DNA of 64,000 nt from Streptomyces coeruleorubidus (lineage in GTDB: Bacteria > Actinomycetota > Actinomycetes > Streptomycetales > Streptomycetaceae): positions 1,550,001 to 1,614,000 of the forward strand of contig NZ_CP118527.1 in NCBI RefSeq assembly GCF_028885415.1, in the 5' to 3' direction. The notes below the pieces were generated by a model, which worked only from the letters and a program-made list of their open reading frames with translations, did no database searches and was not told the origin of the DNA. Within the stretch, counting starts at the first letter, position 1; the number at the start of each line of letters is the position of its first letter. Shown here one piece after another: positions 8,497-17,090 of this stretch. Made by a program: the position numbers and the translations under genes.

Positions 8497-9111
8497 ATGA
8501 GTGAAGATGCCGGTCGCGTTCAGCAGACGGGGCAGAGGGCGAAGGAGCAGACGTCGGCTGTGGCGGCGCAGACCGGGCAGGCGGCCGGCGAGGTCGCCGG
8601 GACTGCTGCCGAGCAGGCAAAGGCCGTCGCGGGCGAAGCACGCGCGCAGGCAGGCGGTGCGATACGCGACCTCAGGGAGCGGGTGCTGGGGGAGGGCCAG
8701 GGACAGGTGGAACGGCTGGCCGGGACGGTGCGGCAGTGGGCGGATGATCTCGCGGGTATGGCGGAGAGCGCCTCGGGTGATTCGCCCGCCAGGAGCCTGG
8801 CGTCCCAGGCAGCCGATCAGGGCCACCGCGCCGCGGACTACCTGGACAAGAACGGCGTGGAGGGCCTGGTAGGCGACCTGCAGAACTTCGCGCGCCGCCG
8901 GCCGGGAGCGTTCCTGGGCGGGGCGGTGCTGGCCGGTCTGGTGGTGGGCCGCCTGGCCAAGGCCGGCACCAAGGGCTCGCAGGCCCCGTCGGCTTCATCT
9001 CAGGACGTTCGGCGGCAGGGGCTGGAGCGCGAGGAGAGCAGCACGCTGCCTGCGGGCACGCCGGTGCCGCCGCCGGAGCTGTCCGGTTATCCGGCTCATC
9101 CGGGGGTGTGA
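8497..9111 (+). CDS. Ala/Gln-rich LEA-like protein with one hydrophobic segment
   Basis: 204 residues, start ATG 8497 with GGAGG at 8484-8488. Residues 10-55 are repetitive Ala/Gln/Glu/Lys heptad-like sequence (TGQAAGEVAGTAAEQAKAVA), resembling late-embryogenesis-abundant or YtxH-type proteins. One membrane segment (PGAFLGGAVLAGLVVGRLA) lies at about 143-161, followed by a polar tail. It is the first gene of an operon with the holin-like and DUF3618 genes. Function unknown; envelope stress or membrane scaffolding is inferred from composition and neighbours. Confidence 0.75.
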   Translation: MSEDAGRVQQTGQRAKEQTSAVAAQTGQAAGEVAGTAAEQAKAVAGEARAQAGGAIRDLRERVLGEGQGQVERLAGTVRQWADDLAGMAESASGDSPARSLASQAADQGHRAADYLDKNGVEGLVGDLQNFARRRPGAFLGGAVLAGLVVGRLAKAGTKGSQAPSASSQDVRRQGLEREESSTLPAGTPVPPPELSGYPAHPGV

Positions 9112-9112
9112 G

Positions 9113-9544
9113 ATGTCGTCGATCTATCCGCGGTCGCCGGGAGCCGGTGGACGGGGAGAGGCGGGTCCGGACCGCTCGGCGGGCGAGTTGCTGTCGGCGG
9201 TGACGTCGGATCTGCAGACGCTCTTCCGCCAGGAGGTGGAGCTGGCGAAGACGGAGATCCGCGAGGAGGGCGCCAAAGCGGGCAAGGCCGCCGGGATGTA
9301 CGGGGGTGCCGGGTTCGGCGGATACATGGTGGCGCTCTTCTTGTCGCTCGCGGCCGTTTTCGGCCTGGCCAACTTGATGGACGCCGGCTGGGCGGCACTG
9401 ATCGTCGCCGCCGTGTGGGCGGTGATCGCGGCCGTGCTGTACGTCATGGGCCGCTCCCGGATGCGGGAGGTGTCCCCCAAGCCGGAACAGACCGTGCAAA
9501 CCCTGAAGGAGGACGCACAATGGGCACGGCACCCGACCAAATAA
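9113..9544 (+). CDS. Phage holin-like membrane protein (actinobacterial Holin-X type)
   Basis: 143 residues. A short polar N-terminus (residues 22-55, LLSAVTSDLQTLFRQEVELAKTE) is followed by two membrane segments at about 68-90 and 93-115, the pattern of the actinobacterial holin superfamily. It starts 2 bases after the preceding stop. Such genes are chromosomal and widespread in Streptomyces, always near DUF3618 proteins, so lysis is unlikely; a membrane-organising role is more probable. Confidence 0.8.
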   Translation: MSSIYPRSPGAGGRGEAGPDRSAGELLSAVTSDLQTLFRQEVELAKTEIREEGAKAGKAAGMYGGAGFGGYMVALFLSLAAVFGLANLMDAGWAALIVAAVWAVIAAVLYVMGRSRMREVSPKPEQTVQTLKEDAQWARHPTK

Positions 9545-10233
9545 GGTCCGAGATCGACACCACCCGGGAACGCCTGTCGGAGAACGTCAACCGGCTGGCC
9601 GACCGAGCCCGACCCAGGCAGATGGTGCGCCGCCGCACCCGGCGGGTGCGAGGCGCGGTGTCGGGACTTCGTGACCGCGTCATGGGCACCGTCTCCGAAT
9701 CGGCGGGGACGGCGCGAGACCGCGCGGTGCAGGCTACGGGGTCGATGAAGGAAGGCACCGGCGGGGCCGCGGACACGGCGCGCCAGACGGCCGGGCAGGC
9801 CGCCGGTCAGGTCGGTGAGGCGGCCGGACAGGCCCGTGAGGCGGTGAGCCGGGCGCCGGAGCAGGCGGTGCGGCAGACGCAGGGCAACCCGCTGGCGGCC
9901 GGGCTGATCGCCTTCGGCGCTGGGCTGCTGACCGCATCTCTCCTGCCGACGTCCGAGGCCGAGGAACAGGCAGCCTCCCGGATCACCGAGCAGGCCGGCG
10001 AAACGCTCGAACCGGTCAAGGAGGCAGCCGTCGAGTCCGCGCAGCAGCTGAAGCAGGACGCCACCGAGGCCGCCCAGCAGGCAGCCCGGGACGTGAAGGA
10101 CACCGCCGCGGAGGCCGCGAAGACCACCAAGGAGGAGGCCCGCGACCAGGCAGGCCAGGTCTCAGGGCAGGCCCGCGAGTCCGGGCAGCAGGTGGCCGAC
10201 GAAGCCCGCGGGCAGAGCCCCGGCCCTGTTTGA
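9520..10233 (+). CDS. DUF3618 domain-containing protein
   Basis: 237 residues; the DUF3618 signature IRSEIDTTRERLSENVNRLA lies at residues ~8-27. It is followed by a basic stretch, an Ala/Gln-rich repetitive region, a membrane segment (LAAGLIAFGAGLLTASLLP) at about residues 127-145, and a second Ala/Gln/Lys/Glu repeat tail. The ATG at 9520 lies 25 bases inside the holin-like gene. With the two preceding genes it forms a three-gene operon of Ala-rich membrane-associated proteins. Role unknown. Confidence 0.82.
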   Translation: MGTAPDQIRSEIDTTRERLSENVNRLADRARPRQMVRRRTRRVRGAVSGLRDRVMGTVSESAGTARDRAVQATGSMKEGTGGAADTARQTAGQAAGQVGEAAGQAREAVSRAPEQAVRQTQGNPLAAGLIAFGAGLLTASLLPTSEAEEQAASRITEQAGETLEPVKEAAVESAQQLKQDATEAAQQAARDVKDTAAEAAKTTKEEARDQAGQVSGQARESGQQVADEARGQSPGPV

Positions 10234-10504
10234 CCCTTACAACGCGTCGCCGACCCGGCAGAGACTGTCGCGCACAGTGGGTTGGCGCCGCCTACGTTGG
10301 CCTCCCCGCACCCCGGATGCCCAGCCAGGGAGAGTAACCGGCCCCCGCCCGGGTGCCCGGACCAGGTTGTGGCCCGGCTGGGAGGGCAGCGCCTGGGAAC
10401 CGGGGAACAAGGCGGTTGCTGGCCAAAGCGTCCACCGACCTGCCCAAGGGGCTGGCGGAGCGCGAGTGTCGGGCCCGCGTCTTCCGTCCGTAAGGAGCTG
10501 TGTC

Positions 10505-11584
10505 ATGAAACTGCGACACAGGCGTGACCACACTCGCCATGACCGAGGTCAGGAAACCCGCGAGCAGCGGCAGGCCGCGGCGTACGGCCGCGACGACAAG
10601 CCGGAGAGATTCGGTCCGGATACGGAGGTGGAACAGCAGGCGCCGGACGCTCCGACGGACCTGCCCAAACGCTCCTGGGGGGCGGTACTGAAAGGCACCC
10701 TGAAGGAGTTCAAGAAGGACGAGCTGACCGACCGGGCCGCGGCGCTGACCTACTACGGGATCCTGGCGCTGTTCCCGGCTCTGCTGGCGCTGATCTCGCT
10801 GATCGGGATCGCCGGACGGTCCGCGACACAGCAGGTCCTGGACAACATCCAAAACCTTGCCCCGGGCGCGGCGAGGGACGTTCTCACCAACGCGGTGCGG
10901 CAGTTGCAGGGCAACGCTGGGCTCGGGTCGATCATGGCGATCGTGGGTCTGGCGCTCGCGGTGTGGTCGGCGTCCGGCTATGTCGCCGCGTTCATCAGGA
11001 GCGCCAACGCGGTCTACGACGTCCCCGAGGGCCGCCCGGTGTGGAAGGTGCTGCCGGTCCGCGTCGGCGTGACGGTGGTGTTGATGATCATGGCTGTGGT
11101 CAGCGCGCTGATCGTCGTCCTCACCGGCGGACTGGCCCGGCAGGTCGGTACTGCCCTGGGCATCGGGGACACGTTCTTGACCGTGTGGTCGATCGCGAAG
11201 TGGCCGGTGCTGATCATCCTGGTCACGATCATGATCGCGATCCTGTACTGGGCGACACCCAACGTGAAGGGCCGCGGCCTCAAATGGGTCACGCCGGGCA
11301 GTTTCCTGGCGCTGGTCATCTGGATGATCGCCTCGGCCGCATTCGCGCTGTACGTGGCGAACTTCGCCTCCTACAACAAGACCTACGGCACCCTCGCCGG
11401 CGTGATCATCTTCCTGGTGTGGCTGTGGATCACGAACCTGGCGATCCTGCTCGGCCTGGAGTTCGACGCGGAGATGGCCCGCCAGCGCGCCGTCGCAGGC
11501 GGTCATCCGGCCGGCAAGGAGCCGTACCTCGAGCCGCGCGACACCCGGAAGTGGGACGAGGAGGACCACCGCCGTTTCGAATGA
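10505..11584 (+). CDS. YihY/virulence factor BrkB family membrane protein
   Basis: 359 residues, ATG 10505 with GGAG 7 bases upstream. A charged N-terminus of ~65 residues precedes the YihY core: KDELTDRAAALTYYGILALFPALLALI, WSASGYVAAFIRSANAVYDV, ILYWATPNVKGRGLKWVTPGS... with six predicted membrane segments. The C-terminus is a short acidic/basic tail (EPRDTRKWDEEDHRR). Despite the old label RNase BN, this family consists of membrane proteins of unresolved function. A truncated copy lies at 7963-8362. Confidence 0.88.
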   Translation: MKLRHRRDHTRHDRGQETREQRQAAAYGRDDKPERFGPDTEVEQQAPDAPTDLPKRSWGAVLKGTLKEFKKDELTDRAAALTYYGILALFPALLALISLIGIAGRSATQQVLDNIQNLAPGAARDVLTNAVRQLQGNAGLGSIMAIVGLALAVWSASGYVAAFIRSANAVYDVPEGRPVWKVLPVRVGVTVVLMIMAVVSALIVVLTGGLARQVGTALGIGDTFLTVWSIAKWPVLIILVTIMIAILYWATPNVKGRGLKWVTPGSFLALVIWMIASAAFALYVANFASYNKTYGTLAGVIIFLVWLWITNLAILLGLEFDAEMARQRAVAGGHPAGKEPYLEPRDTRKWDEEDHRRFE

Positions 11585-11724
11585 TGCGACCGCCCCGGTA
11601 CGGCCCGCTGGTGGGCTACGCGGTGTCGCCACCGCAGCTGCTCCGCACGGGTCGGAGGGAGCAACCCGGCTCGCCGGCCCGCGGCTGCCTGAGCGTAGAG
11701 AGTGACGAGGACCGGGGAGGCCGG

Positions 11725-11935
11725 ATGGTCGGTGTGCTCCAGCGCCTGGCACGGCCCGTCTGGCGGGGAGCCGGGCGGCTGACCACACCGTTGCCGCCGG
11801 ACGACTTTCTGGCGGTCGTCGATCCCCTGTGGTCGGCCCGGCGGCCGGCGGGCCGGGGTGGAGAAGGTCCGGGCGGAGACGGCGGGCGGGTGCGCTTCAC
11901 TCACAGCGGGGCGTCCCCGGCGGCGAGTACGGCGC
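11725..11935 (+). pseudogene. Ferredoxin/flavodoxin reductase N-terminal fragment
   Basis: An ATG at 11725 with GGGGAGG upstream opens LARPVWRGAGRLTTPLPPDD, FLAVVDPLWSARRPAG, which I recognise as the N-terminus of actinobacterial ferredoxin reductases. One base later the match continues only in another frame (VEKVRAETAGGCASLTAG), and no FAD or NAD domain follows. A short, frameshifted relic. Confidence 0.5.
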
Positions 11936-12080
11936 TGGTGCGCTTGGCGGCGCGCCAGCAGGGCGGACGGCCAGTGGCGGCCTGTCCGTGGCCACGGTAG
12001 GCGGGGCTGGCGCGGTTGTTGAGGACGGCGGCGCGCCGGTGGCGGCTGCGGCGAGGGCGTCGCGTCGGGGCGTCGAGGCG

Positions 12081-12132
12081 CAGGTGGCGGACGCCAGGCA
12101 GCAGGGCAGGTGGCGGACGCCAGGCAGCAGGC
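12081..12132. repeat. 26-base tandem duplication
   Basis: CAGGTGGCGGACGCCAGGCA-GCAGG occurs twice head to tail (12081 and 12107). It lies in a non-coding, recombined stretch (11936-12347) in which I see no gene. Confidence 0.7.
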
Positions 12133-12347
12133 CAGCACTCGCAGCGGAACAGGTCACGACGTGCACGTGCACGTCGAAGCCGCCGAGACCAAGCGCGGTT
12201 TAACCCTCGACCGACGGCATCTTCTTCGTCCACGAGCCAGAGCGCACCGCCGACGGCGCAGGGCGACGACGCAAGCTTGCGTAGGGGAACGCCCGGGCGA
12301 GCGCGTGCCCAACGCGTTCGGGCCGCCACCCACAGCCGGGCTACCGG

Positions 12348-12515
12348 TCACCGATGCCGGTGCCGACGTTCCTGGAGCTTCTTCATCTGCTCCTCAATGA
12401 GCTTGCTGCGGCCCTGGGTCTTGTGTCGCGACTTGCTCTTCTGACCACCCTGGCTCTTCTGCCGCAACTTGTCAGCCATGTCCTTGGCCCGCTGCCTCAT
12501 CCCTTCCGCGCCCAC
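12348..12515 (-). CDS. Small highly basic hypothetical protein
   Basis: 55 residues: GTG at 12515 is chosen because AGGAGG lies 7 bases upstream. The product is almost entirely Lys/Arg/Gln (KLRQKSQGGQKSKSRHK, EEQMKKLQERRHRHR), predicted unstructured or helical and probably nucleic-acid or membrane associated. Longer extensions of the frame toward 12623 lack a ribosome site. Not recognised as a named family. Confidence 0.55.
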   Translation of the reverse strand: MGAEGMRQRAKDMADKLRQKSQGGQKSKSRHKTQGRSKLIEEQMKKLQERRHRHR

Positions 12516-13115
12516 GACCGCACCTCCTGCATAGCCTTTGTTCCTTGTGACCAGGCTGGCATCCGGTCCGGATCCTCGCATCTGGCAGCGCCGTCGCACC
12601 GCGGCAACCTGCCGGGGAACCACCCGGTCACTTTGTCATCGAGGATCGCAGGGGCGATGCGTACGCTCGCCGCAACCCTCTTCGGGGTAGTCCCAAGGGA
12701 CGTCGGGAGCGGTAACGCTAACGAATTGCCTCGGCCAGCTGGTCACGCAGCTCCCGGCAACCATCGGACCCCGCCACCGGAGTCCAGGACCGTCTCTGCG
12801 GATCGCTCATGCTCACCTCAACCCGGCGCCCGCGCCACACTGAACACCTTCACCTGCGCCAGAGCGGCGACGACCGCCACCGCCGAACAGACGACATCCC
12901 GTACAACGTGCGATCACCGGGTCAAAAGAACGGCCTACCGAACGGCATCACACATCGGCCCAGCTTGCGCCCCGTGGAACAGCGCCCAGCCACTGGGCCA
13001 TGGCCTGACGGAGCCGGGGTGGCTGTGCCAGCAGGGCCAGAGGGCGGGCTGGCCCGCGCTGACCGATCGGGCGCCACGGGCATGCGTAAGGCTTCGACGG
13101 CAGCGGGCCCAAGAG

Positions 13116-13146
13116 GACGCGGGCAAAAGGGGGCTTTGCCCGCGTC
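13116..13146. terminator. Perfect 12-bp inverted repeat, terminator-like hairpin
   Basis: GACGCGGGCAAA (13116-13127) pairs with TTTGCCCGCGTC (13135-13146), loop of 7 bases. Very stable, without an obvious T run; no gene ends just before it. Confidence 0.5.
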
Positions 13147-13309
13147 CGACGCGGATGCACGGGCACGGGGGGAACCTGTGCTTCCACGGGACCGAAACGA
13201 TCCGGCCGCGTCGTACTGTTCACACCAACCCCGCGCGACTGTTACAGCGGACGGCGTGGCCTTGCCGTACGGCCATGCCGTGGGCCCGCGCCGTGAGCGA
13301 AGCGGGAAG

Positions 13310-13339
13310 CACTGTCTCCATGGCGCCATCGAGACAGTG
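13310..13339. repeat. 30-base near-perfect palindrome
   Basis: CACTGTCTC and GAGACAGTG flank the palindromic ATGGCGCCAT, with only the C/C pairs around the centre unpaired. Could be an operator or a mobile-element end; no gene is adjacent. Confidence 0.6.
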
Positions 13340-13614
13340 CCGTGGCGGACTTCTGCATCGGCCCCGCTATCCACCACCCTGTGGATGAGGGTGGCATGCA
13401 ACTGATGGGCCGCTACTGGCTCGTCACCGCTGTACACCCGTGAGGCACCGGATCCGCATCGCACACACCGTCGCACGCCTCCGCTGGCGCCGCCGCGGCG
13501 GCCCAGCGGGCTGCACCGGCTCTCGCCGAGCGGCGGATCGCCGGCCTCGGCCCGTCCACGCGACCGCGTTGCAGGGTCGTCGGCTGGTCCTCACGACGGC
13601 GGTTCTGGGATGGG

Positions 13615-14310
13615 TCAGGCTTCCAGGGCCCCCAGTTGCCGCAGCAGCCCGAGGTCGTCCCAGTTCCACCAGCTCTCGGCGATCTTGCCGCCCTGGCAGC
13701 GGAACGTGGCGTGCCCGGTCCCGGCGACGTCCCGGTTGGTGGGCTCCAGCCCTTGGTAGGCGCCGGTGTGCCGACCCTCGAAAGTGATCCGGCAGGTCAC
13801 CAGATCGCCCTCGGCGATCATGCTCTCCACGGTGAGCCGGGGATTGAAGGCGTCCAGAACCTCGCCGTTCTCCCGCTTGGCCTGAGCGAGGTCCACGTCG
13901 TAGGAGGAGAGGGCAGGATCGTGCTCCCGGTAATCGCCGGTGCACAGCTCGTCGGCGAGGTCGAGGTTCTTGGCGTTGATGACCTCGTCGAAGAAGCGGC
14001 GAACGACGAGCTTGTTGAACTGCTCGTCCCGCACGACGTCGAGGTCCGTGAAGGTGGGCGTCTCCTCACAGGCGGCGACAAGTTCCTCGAAGATGCGGTT
14101 GGTCTCGGGAAGGTCGGAGTTCTTCATCGCATCCTCGTACGACGGGAACTCAACGATCTCGACGACATGGGCGGAGTCCGCGCGGTCCCGCCCGACGATC
14201 GAATGCGTGGCGGTCCGCTTGCCCTGGGTCGCCTCGACCCAGCTGCCCATCAGCCGGTTGAGTTGATCGACATTGCTGGTCTTGCAGTCGATGAGCTGGA
14301 CGAAGGTCAT
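13615..14310 (-). CDS. Two-domain protein: dimeric alpha-beta barrel plus SnoaL-like ester cyclase domain
   Basis: 231 residues, ATG 14310 with GGAGGGG upstream. Residues ~1-100 (MTFVQLIDCKTSNVDQLNRL ... VVEIVEFPSYEDAMKNSDLP) look like a ferredoxin-like dimeric alpha-beta barrel; residues ~105-225 look like a SnoaL/NTF2-type ester cyclase domain (LADELCTGDYREHDPALS, EGDLVTCRITFEGRHTG, GKIAESWWNWDDLGLLRQLG). SnoaL-type domains bind hydrophobic aromatic or polyketide-like ligands. It stands alone in the island. The upstream sequence holds CTATCAATAG at 14342-14351, a small operator-like inverted repeat. Confidence 0.75.
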   Translation of the reverse strand: MTFVQLIDCKTSNVDQLNRLMGSWVEATQGKRTATHSIVGRDRADSAHVVEIVEFPSYEDAMKNSDLPETNRIFEELVAACEETPTFTDLDVVRDEQFNKLVVRRFFDEVINAKNLDLADELCTGDYREHDPALSSYDVDLAQAKRENGEVLDAFNPRLTVESMIAEGDLVTCRITFEGRHTGAYQGLEPTNRDVAGTGHATFRCQGGKIAESWWNWDDLGLLRQLGALEA

Positions 14311-15106
14311 GAACCCCTCCAGTGCGATGAGCGACACATATCTATCAATAGGCAGATTTCAGGCTATACCCGACGTCTCGCACCTGCCTCTTTCGTCGCT
14401 CTGGAACGTGTCTCGTGGGTCGTTGCCGTTTCGACCCGGCCACCACTGACCATCTCGGGCGGCCAGCCACCGCGAAAACGTGCTCGACGTCTCGACTGTC
14501 GATGGACCGCCAGCCATAGAGGCGCCTCACACAGCGGGTTATTGGCCATTCGGGCTCTTGCCGCGTCTGGGCCCCCGGCAAAGCCGACGCCCGCGCAGAG
14601 CCAGGAAGAGCCAGGAAGACGGGCCGAGTACCGCAGGTCGCAGGGCAACAATCACCGCTCTGCCACTGCCAGCTGATACAGGGTCACTCCATCATCTTGC
14701 CAGCAGGGCGCCCCCTAGCCTTGCGGGGCTGCGCACCTTGCGAGACACCGCAGCCCCAGGGCCCCTGTCGCCGCTGACCCGGTCGCTGCCCGACGGCCAC
14801 CGCCTCGTCGGCGACCCACTGGAGCTGAAACCCTACGAGCAGGCCATCTCCCGCAGGAACCTCCATGAGTTCACCCGGCTGACCACCGGCATCATCGAGT
14901 CGCACCCGATGCATAGCTGTGAGTGGCTGCCCCTGAGGCTCGCTTGTGGATTCGTCTCCTTCCCGGCGGGCAGGAACGCCGGATCCACTGCGTGGCCAGG
15001 CCCGTTACCGAGGATGAGGCGTGGGGTGAGGTGCTCTTCCTGGGAGAGGGGACGCGTCCGTCCGGATTGCTCTGAACGCGCTGGTCAGACCGCTTGCGCC
15101 AGCCGG

Positions 15107-15405
15107 GGACGGGCGCTGGGGCAAGGCCACCCGCATCAGCAACCGGATACGCGGCCTGCTCAGCCCAGCTCCACCCCAGCCTCGAGCGCGTCCTCGACCC
15201 GCGGCTGGACCACCCCACCGCCGCCTGGCTGCTGGAACGCTACGGCTCCCGGCCACCCTGCGCAAAGCCGGCCGCCGCAGACTCGTCGAGGTGATGAGGC
15301 CAAGGCCCCCGCGCATGGCCAAGCGGCTGATCGACGAGGTCTTCGACGCGCTCGACGAACAGACCGTCGTCGTCCCCGGGACCGGCACCCTCGACGTCGT
15401 CACAA
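15107..15405 (+). pseudogene. IS110-family transposase remnant
   Basis: Pieces of an IS110-type transposase in three frames: GRWGKATRISNRIRGLL, then SLERVLDPRLDHPTAAWLLERY, then LRKAGRRRLVEVMRP ... DALDEQTVVVPGTGTLDVV. These are consecutive parts of the family's middle region, so several indels have destroyed the gene; both ends are missing. Confidence 0.65.
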
Positions 15406-15504
15406 GCCCTGCAGTGCTATGTCGCAAGAGAGTGTCATCCTCGGGCGTACGGGATCGCCGTGTCTGCTCACCGGCGGCATCCCCGACGTGCCATGACACG
15501 CAGG

Positions 15505-15562
15505 CGAAGCTCCTGGCAAGCACGGGTACCCTCGATCGAAAGCCCGTCTGCCAGGAGCTTCG
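15505..15562. repeat. 14-bp perfect inverted repeat with 30-base loop
   Basis: CGAAGCTCCTGGCA (15505-15518) and TGCCAGGAGCTTCG (15549-15562). It follows the IS110 remnant and may be a mobile-element end or a terminator. Confidence 0.6.
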
Positions 15563-15646
15563 TCGTTCCGTACAGCCTTCCTCCGCCGAACCCCAACCAC
15601 ACCGTCGGTCTTGGAAAAGGTCTCCCTACGGCGTTCAGGACATAGG

Positions 15647-15856
15647 TCAGAGGGAGACGCTGGCGCCGACGTGGTGGAACTGGCCGACGGTGCCCAGGAC
15701 CTCGGTCTTGGCGGCGTCGACCTGGCCCAGGACGGAGGAGTCGCTGACCGCCGTGGGGCCGGCGACGACGCTGGCGTGCGGGCTGAGGCCGCCGGAGACG
15801 TTGTCGAGCTCGGCGTCGGAGACCTCAACGGTCTCAACCTGTGGAGCGGAGTTCAT
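15647..15856 (-). CDS. Lanthipeptide-like precursor (type A2-like leader, no cysteine)
   Basis: 69 residues, ATG 15856 preceded by AAGGGAAG. Residues 1-23 look like a class II leader: acidic (VETVEVSDAELDNVSGG) ending in a double-glycine cleavage motif VSGG. The remaining 46 residues contain many Ser, Thr, Val and Gly but no Cys, so lanthionine rings cannot form; dehydration or simple export as a peptide is possible. No LanM, LanT or other modifying gene is nearby, so it is an orphan. Similar Cys-free peptides in Streptomyces are often labelled type A2 lantipeptide. Leader recognition is clear; maturation is speculative. Confidence 0.62.
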   Translation of the reverse strand: MNSAPQVETVEVSDAELDNVSGGLSPHASVVAGPTAVSDSSVLGQVDAAKTEVLGTVGQFHHVGASVSL

Positions 15857-16554
15857 GATGAAACTTCCCTTCGTATGGATGATCCACAAGGGGGGTGGCC
15901 CCGCTGGGGACAGATGGCGGGCCTCGACCGCAGGCGTGCGGCACCCGTTTCCGGAAACCTTCGTGCGACCGCCCGCGGCGCATGGATCAAAACACGGAGC
16001 GCGCCGGGCATCCAATCAACCATCGCTTCCATCACGGCAGTTCAACGCACAGGCCACTCATCCGTGCAGGCGTGCACACGACTTGAGGGTGACGTCTTCA
16101 CATGCCGCACGGCATCGGTACGTGACTGGTGTTGCCACCACGATCCCCAACGGGACACTCCGCACGAACGGAACACCATGCGGTGATCCCTTGTGCAGAT
16201 TTATCGCACACCGTGCCGCGGTTGCGCATGGAATGTGCAGATGCACGGAAGCCGGACCATGGGGTCGCGGGTGCCGAGGTCTCGTCGGCGCGGGCGCTGT
16301 GCGTCAGTGCCCTGCACTGCCGTCCGCAGGGCCTGGCGTACACCGAACACGCCGAGTGACGGTGCTGCCCCGTTATCGGTAGCTGCTGCCGTTCCGCCGG
16401 TGTAGCGTCGTGATCCAGCAGTCGTGGTTCCGAAGTCCCGTTCGCCCGTGATCGCAATCACGGGCGTTCTTGCTGTTCAGCGCCACTCCGGACCAGGGCG
16501 ATCACCTCCCGGGCACGCAGGGCGCGAGCCCGGTTTCCCCCGAAGGAGGCAGTC
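15857..16554. other. Long intergenic region between the precursor peptide and the cold-shock gene
   Basis: About 700 bases without a supported gene. It must contain two outward promoters, the terminator-like hairpin at 16443-16466, and the cold-shock 5' leader (16467-16554). Somewhat AT-richer than its surroundings around 16020-16230. Confidence 0.55.
16443..16466. terminator. Hairpin CGCCCGTGAT-N4-ATCACGGGCG
   Basis: Perfect 10-bp stem with CGCA loop followed by TTCTTG, consistent with an intrinsic terminator or a leader hairpin upstream of the cold-shock gene. Confidence 0.5.
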
Positions 16555-16758
16555 ATGGCCAGGGGCACTGTCAAGTGGTTCAACAGCGAGAAGGGCTTCG
16601 GCTTCATCGAGCAGGAGGGCGGGGGCCCGGACGTCTTCGCCCACTACTCCAACATCGCTGGTCAGGGTTACCGGGAGCTGCAAGAGGGCCAGAAGGTGGA
16701 GTTCGACGTCACGCAGGGCCAGAAGGGCCCGCAGGCTGAGAACATCCGCCCCGCCTGA
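16555..16758 (+). CDS. csp: Cold-shock protein
   Basis: 67-residue single cold-shock domain that binds single-stranded RNA/DNA. RNP1 is KGFGFI and RNP2 is VFAHY, with the initial GTVKWFN strand. ATG 16555 follows GAAGGAGG. A perfect 11-bp terminator hairpin lies just downstream (16773-16810). The acidic pI and lone gene fit Streptomyces Csp paralogues; the HY instead of HF in RNP2 is a small variation. Confidence 0.95.
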   Translation: MARGTVKWFNSEKGFGFIEQEGGGPDVFAHYSNIAGQGYRELQEGQKVEFDVTQGQKGPQAENIRPA

Positions 16759-17090
16759 TCGCGCTTCCGCTGCAAGGCCCGGCTCCCTGATTTCGGGACG
16801 CCGGGCCTTGCCGCCTTCGCCGCCCGACCGGGCCAGTGCGCCCGCGCGTACTCGGTCGCGAAGGCGTACCAGCTCAGCTTGGACGGGCCCCAGCCCCCGT
16901 ACGTAGGGCTGGCCCCCTGCGCCAGGCCCGCGCGGATGGCCCGCACCAACTCCGCGCCGAACTCGCCCGCCAGATCCGCGACCGCGCTGTCGCGGTCCTG
17001 CGGTTCGTCACCATGTGGTTGCGCCGGGGATTGGTCCGCCGGCCGTTCCGGGTTCGGTGTGGCACCGTCGTGATGTTCGTTTGAGTCCAT
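16668..17090 (-). CDS. Conserved hypothetical protein, C-terminus antisense to csp
   Basis: ATG 17090 follows AAAAGGAGG. The first ~95 residues look like a real Streptomyces protein: a polar disordered start, then [20 protein letters not shown] and [20 protein letters not shown]. After that the frame runs through the csp terminator and into the csp gene on the opposite strand, so the authentic end has probably been lost and the tail is fortuitous. A degenerate copy of the conserved block sits at 39372-39490. Function unknown. Confidence 0.5.
   Translation of the reverse strand: MDSNEHHDGATPNPERPADQSPAQPHGDEPQDRDSAVADLAGEFGAELVRAIRAGLAQGASPTYGGWGPSKLSWYAFATEYARAHWPGRAAKAARPGVPKSGSRALQRKRDQAGRMFSACGPFWPCVTSNSTFWPSCSSR
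16773..16810 (+). terminator. Intrinsic terminator of the cold-shock gene
   Basis: CAAGGCCCGGC pairs with GCCGGGCCTTG, 11 bp, loop of 16 bases, 15 bases after the cold-shock stop codon. Confidence 0.7.

Larger units (their letters stand above)
12516..13614. other. 1.1-kb stretch without a convincing gene
   Basis: Open frames here have no ribosome site, no conserved motif and overlap on all strands. The stretch carries two strong palindromes (13116-13146 and 13310-13339, listed separately). It may be the scar of deleted mobile DNA. Confidence 0.6.
14311..15646. other. 1.3-kb stretch with transposase debris
   Basis: Apart from the IS110-type remnant at 15107-15405 and the inverted repeat at 15505-15562, I see no supported gene. 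Open frames in 14480-15000 lack ribosome sites and recognisable motifs. Confidence 0.55.

Noticed and set aside
14480-15000. Open frame with LPDGHRLVGDPLELKPYEQ as a real gene
   Set aside because: No ribosome site, continues into transposase debris, and no family recognised; left as part of the gene-poor stretch.
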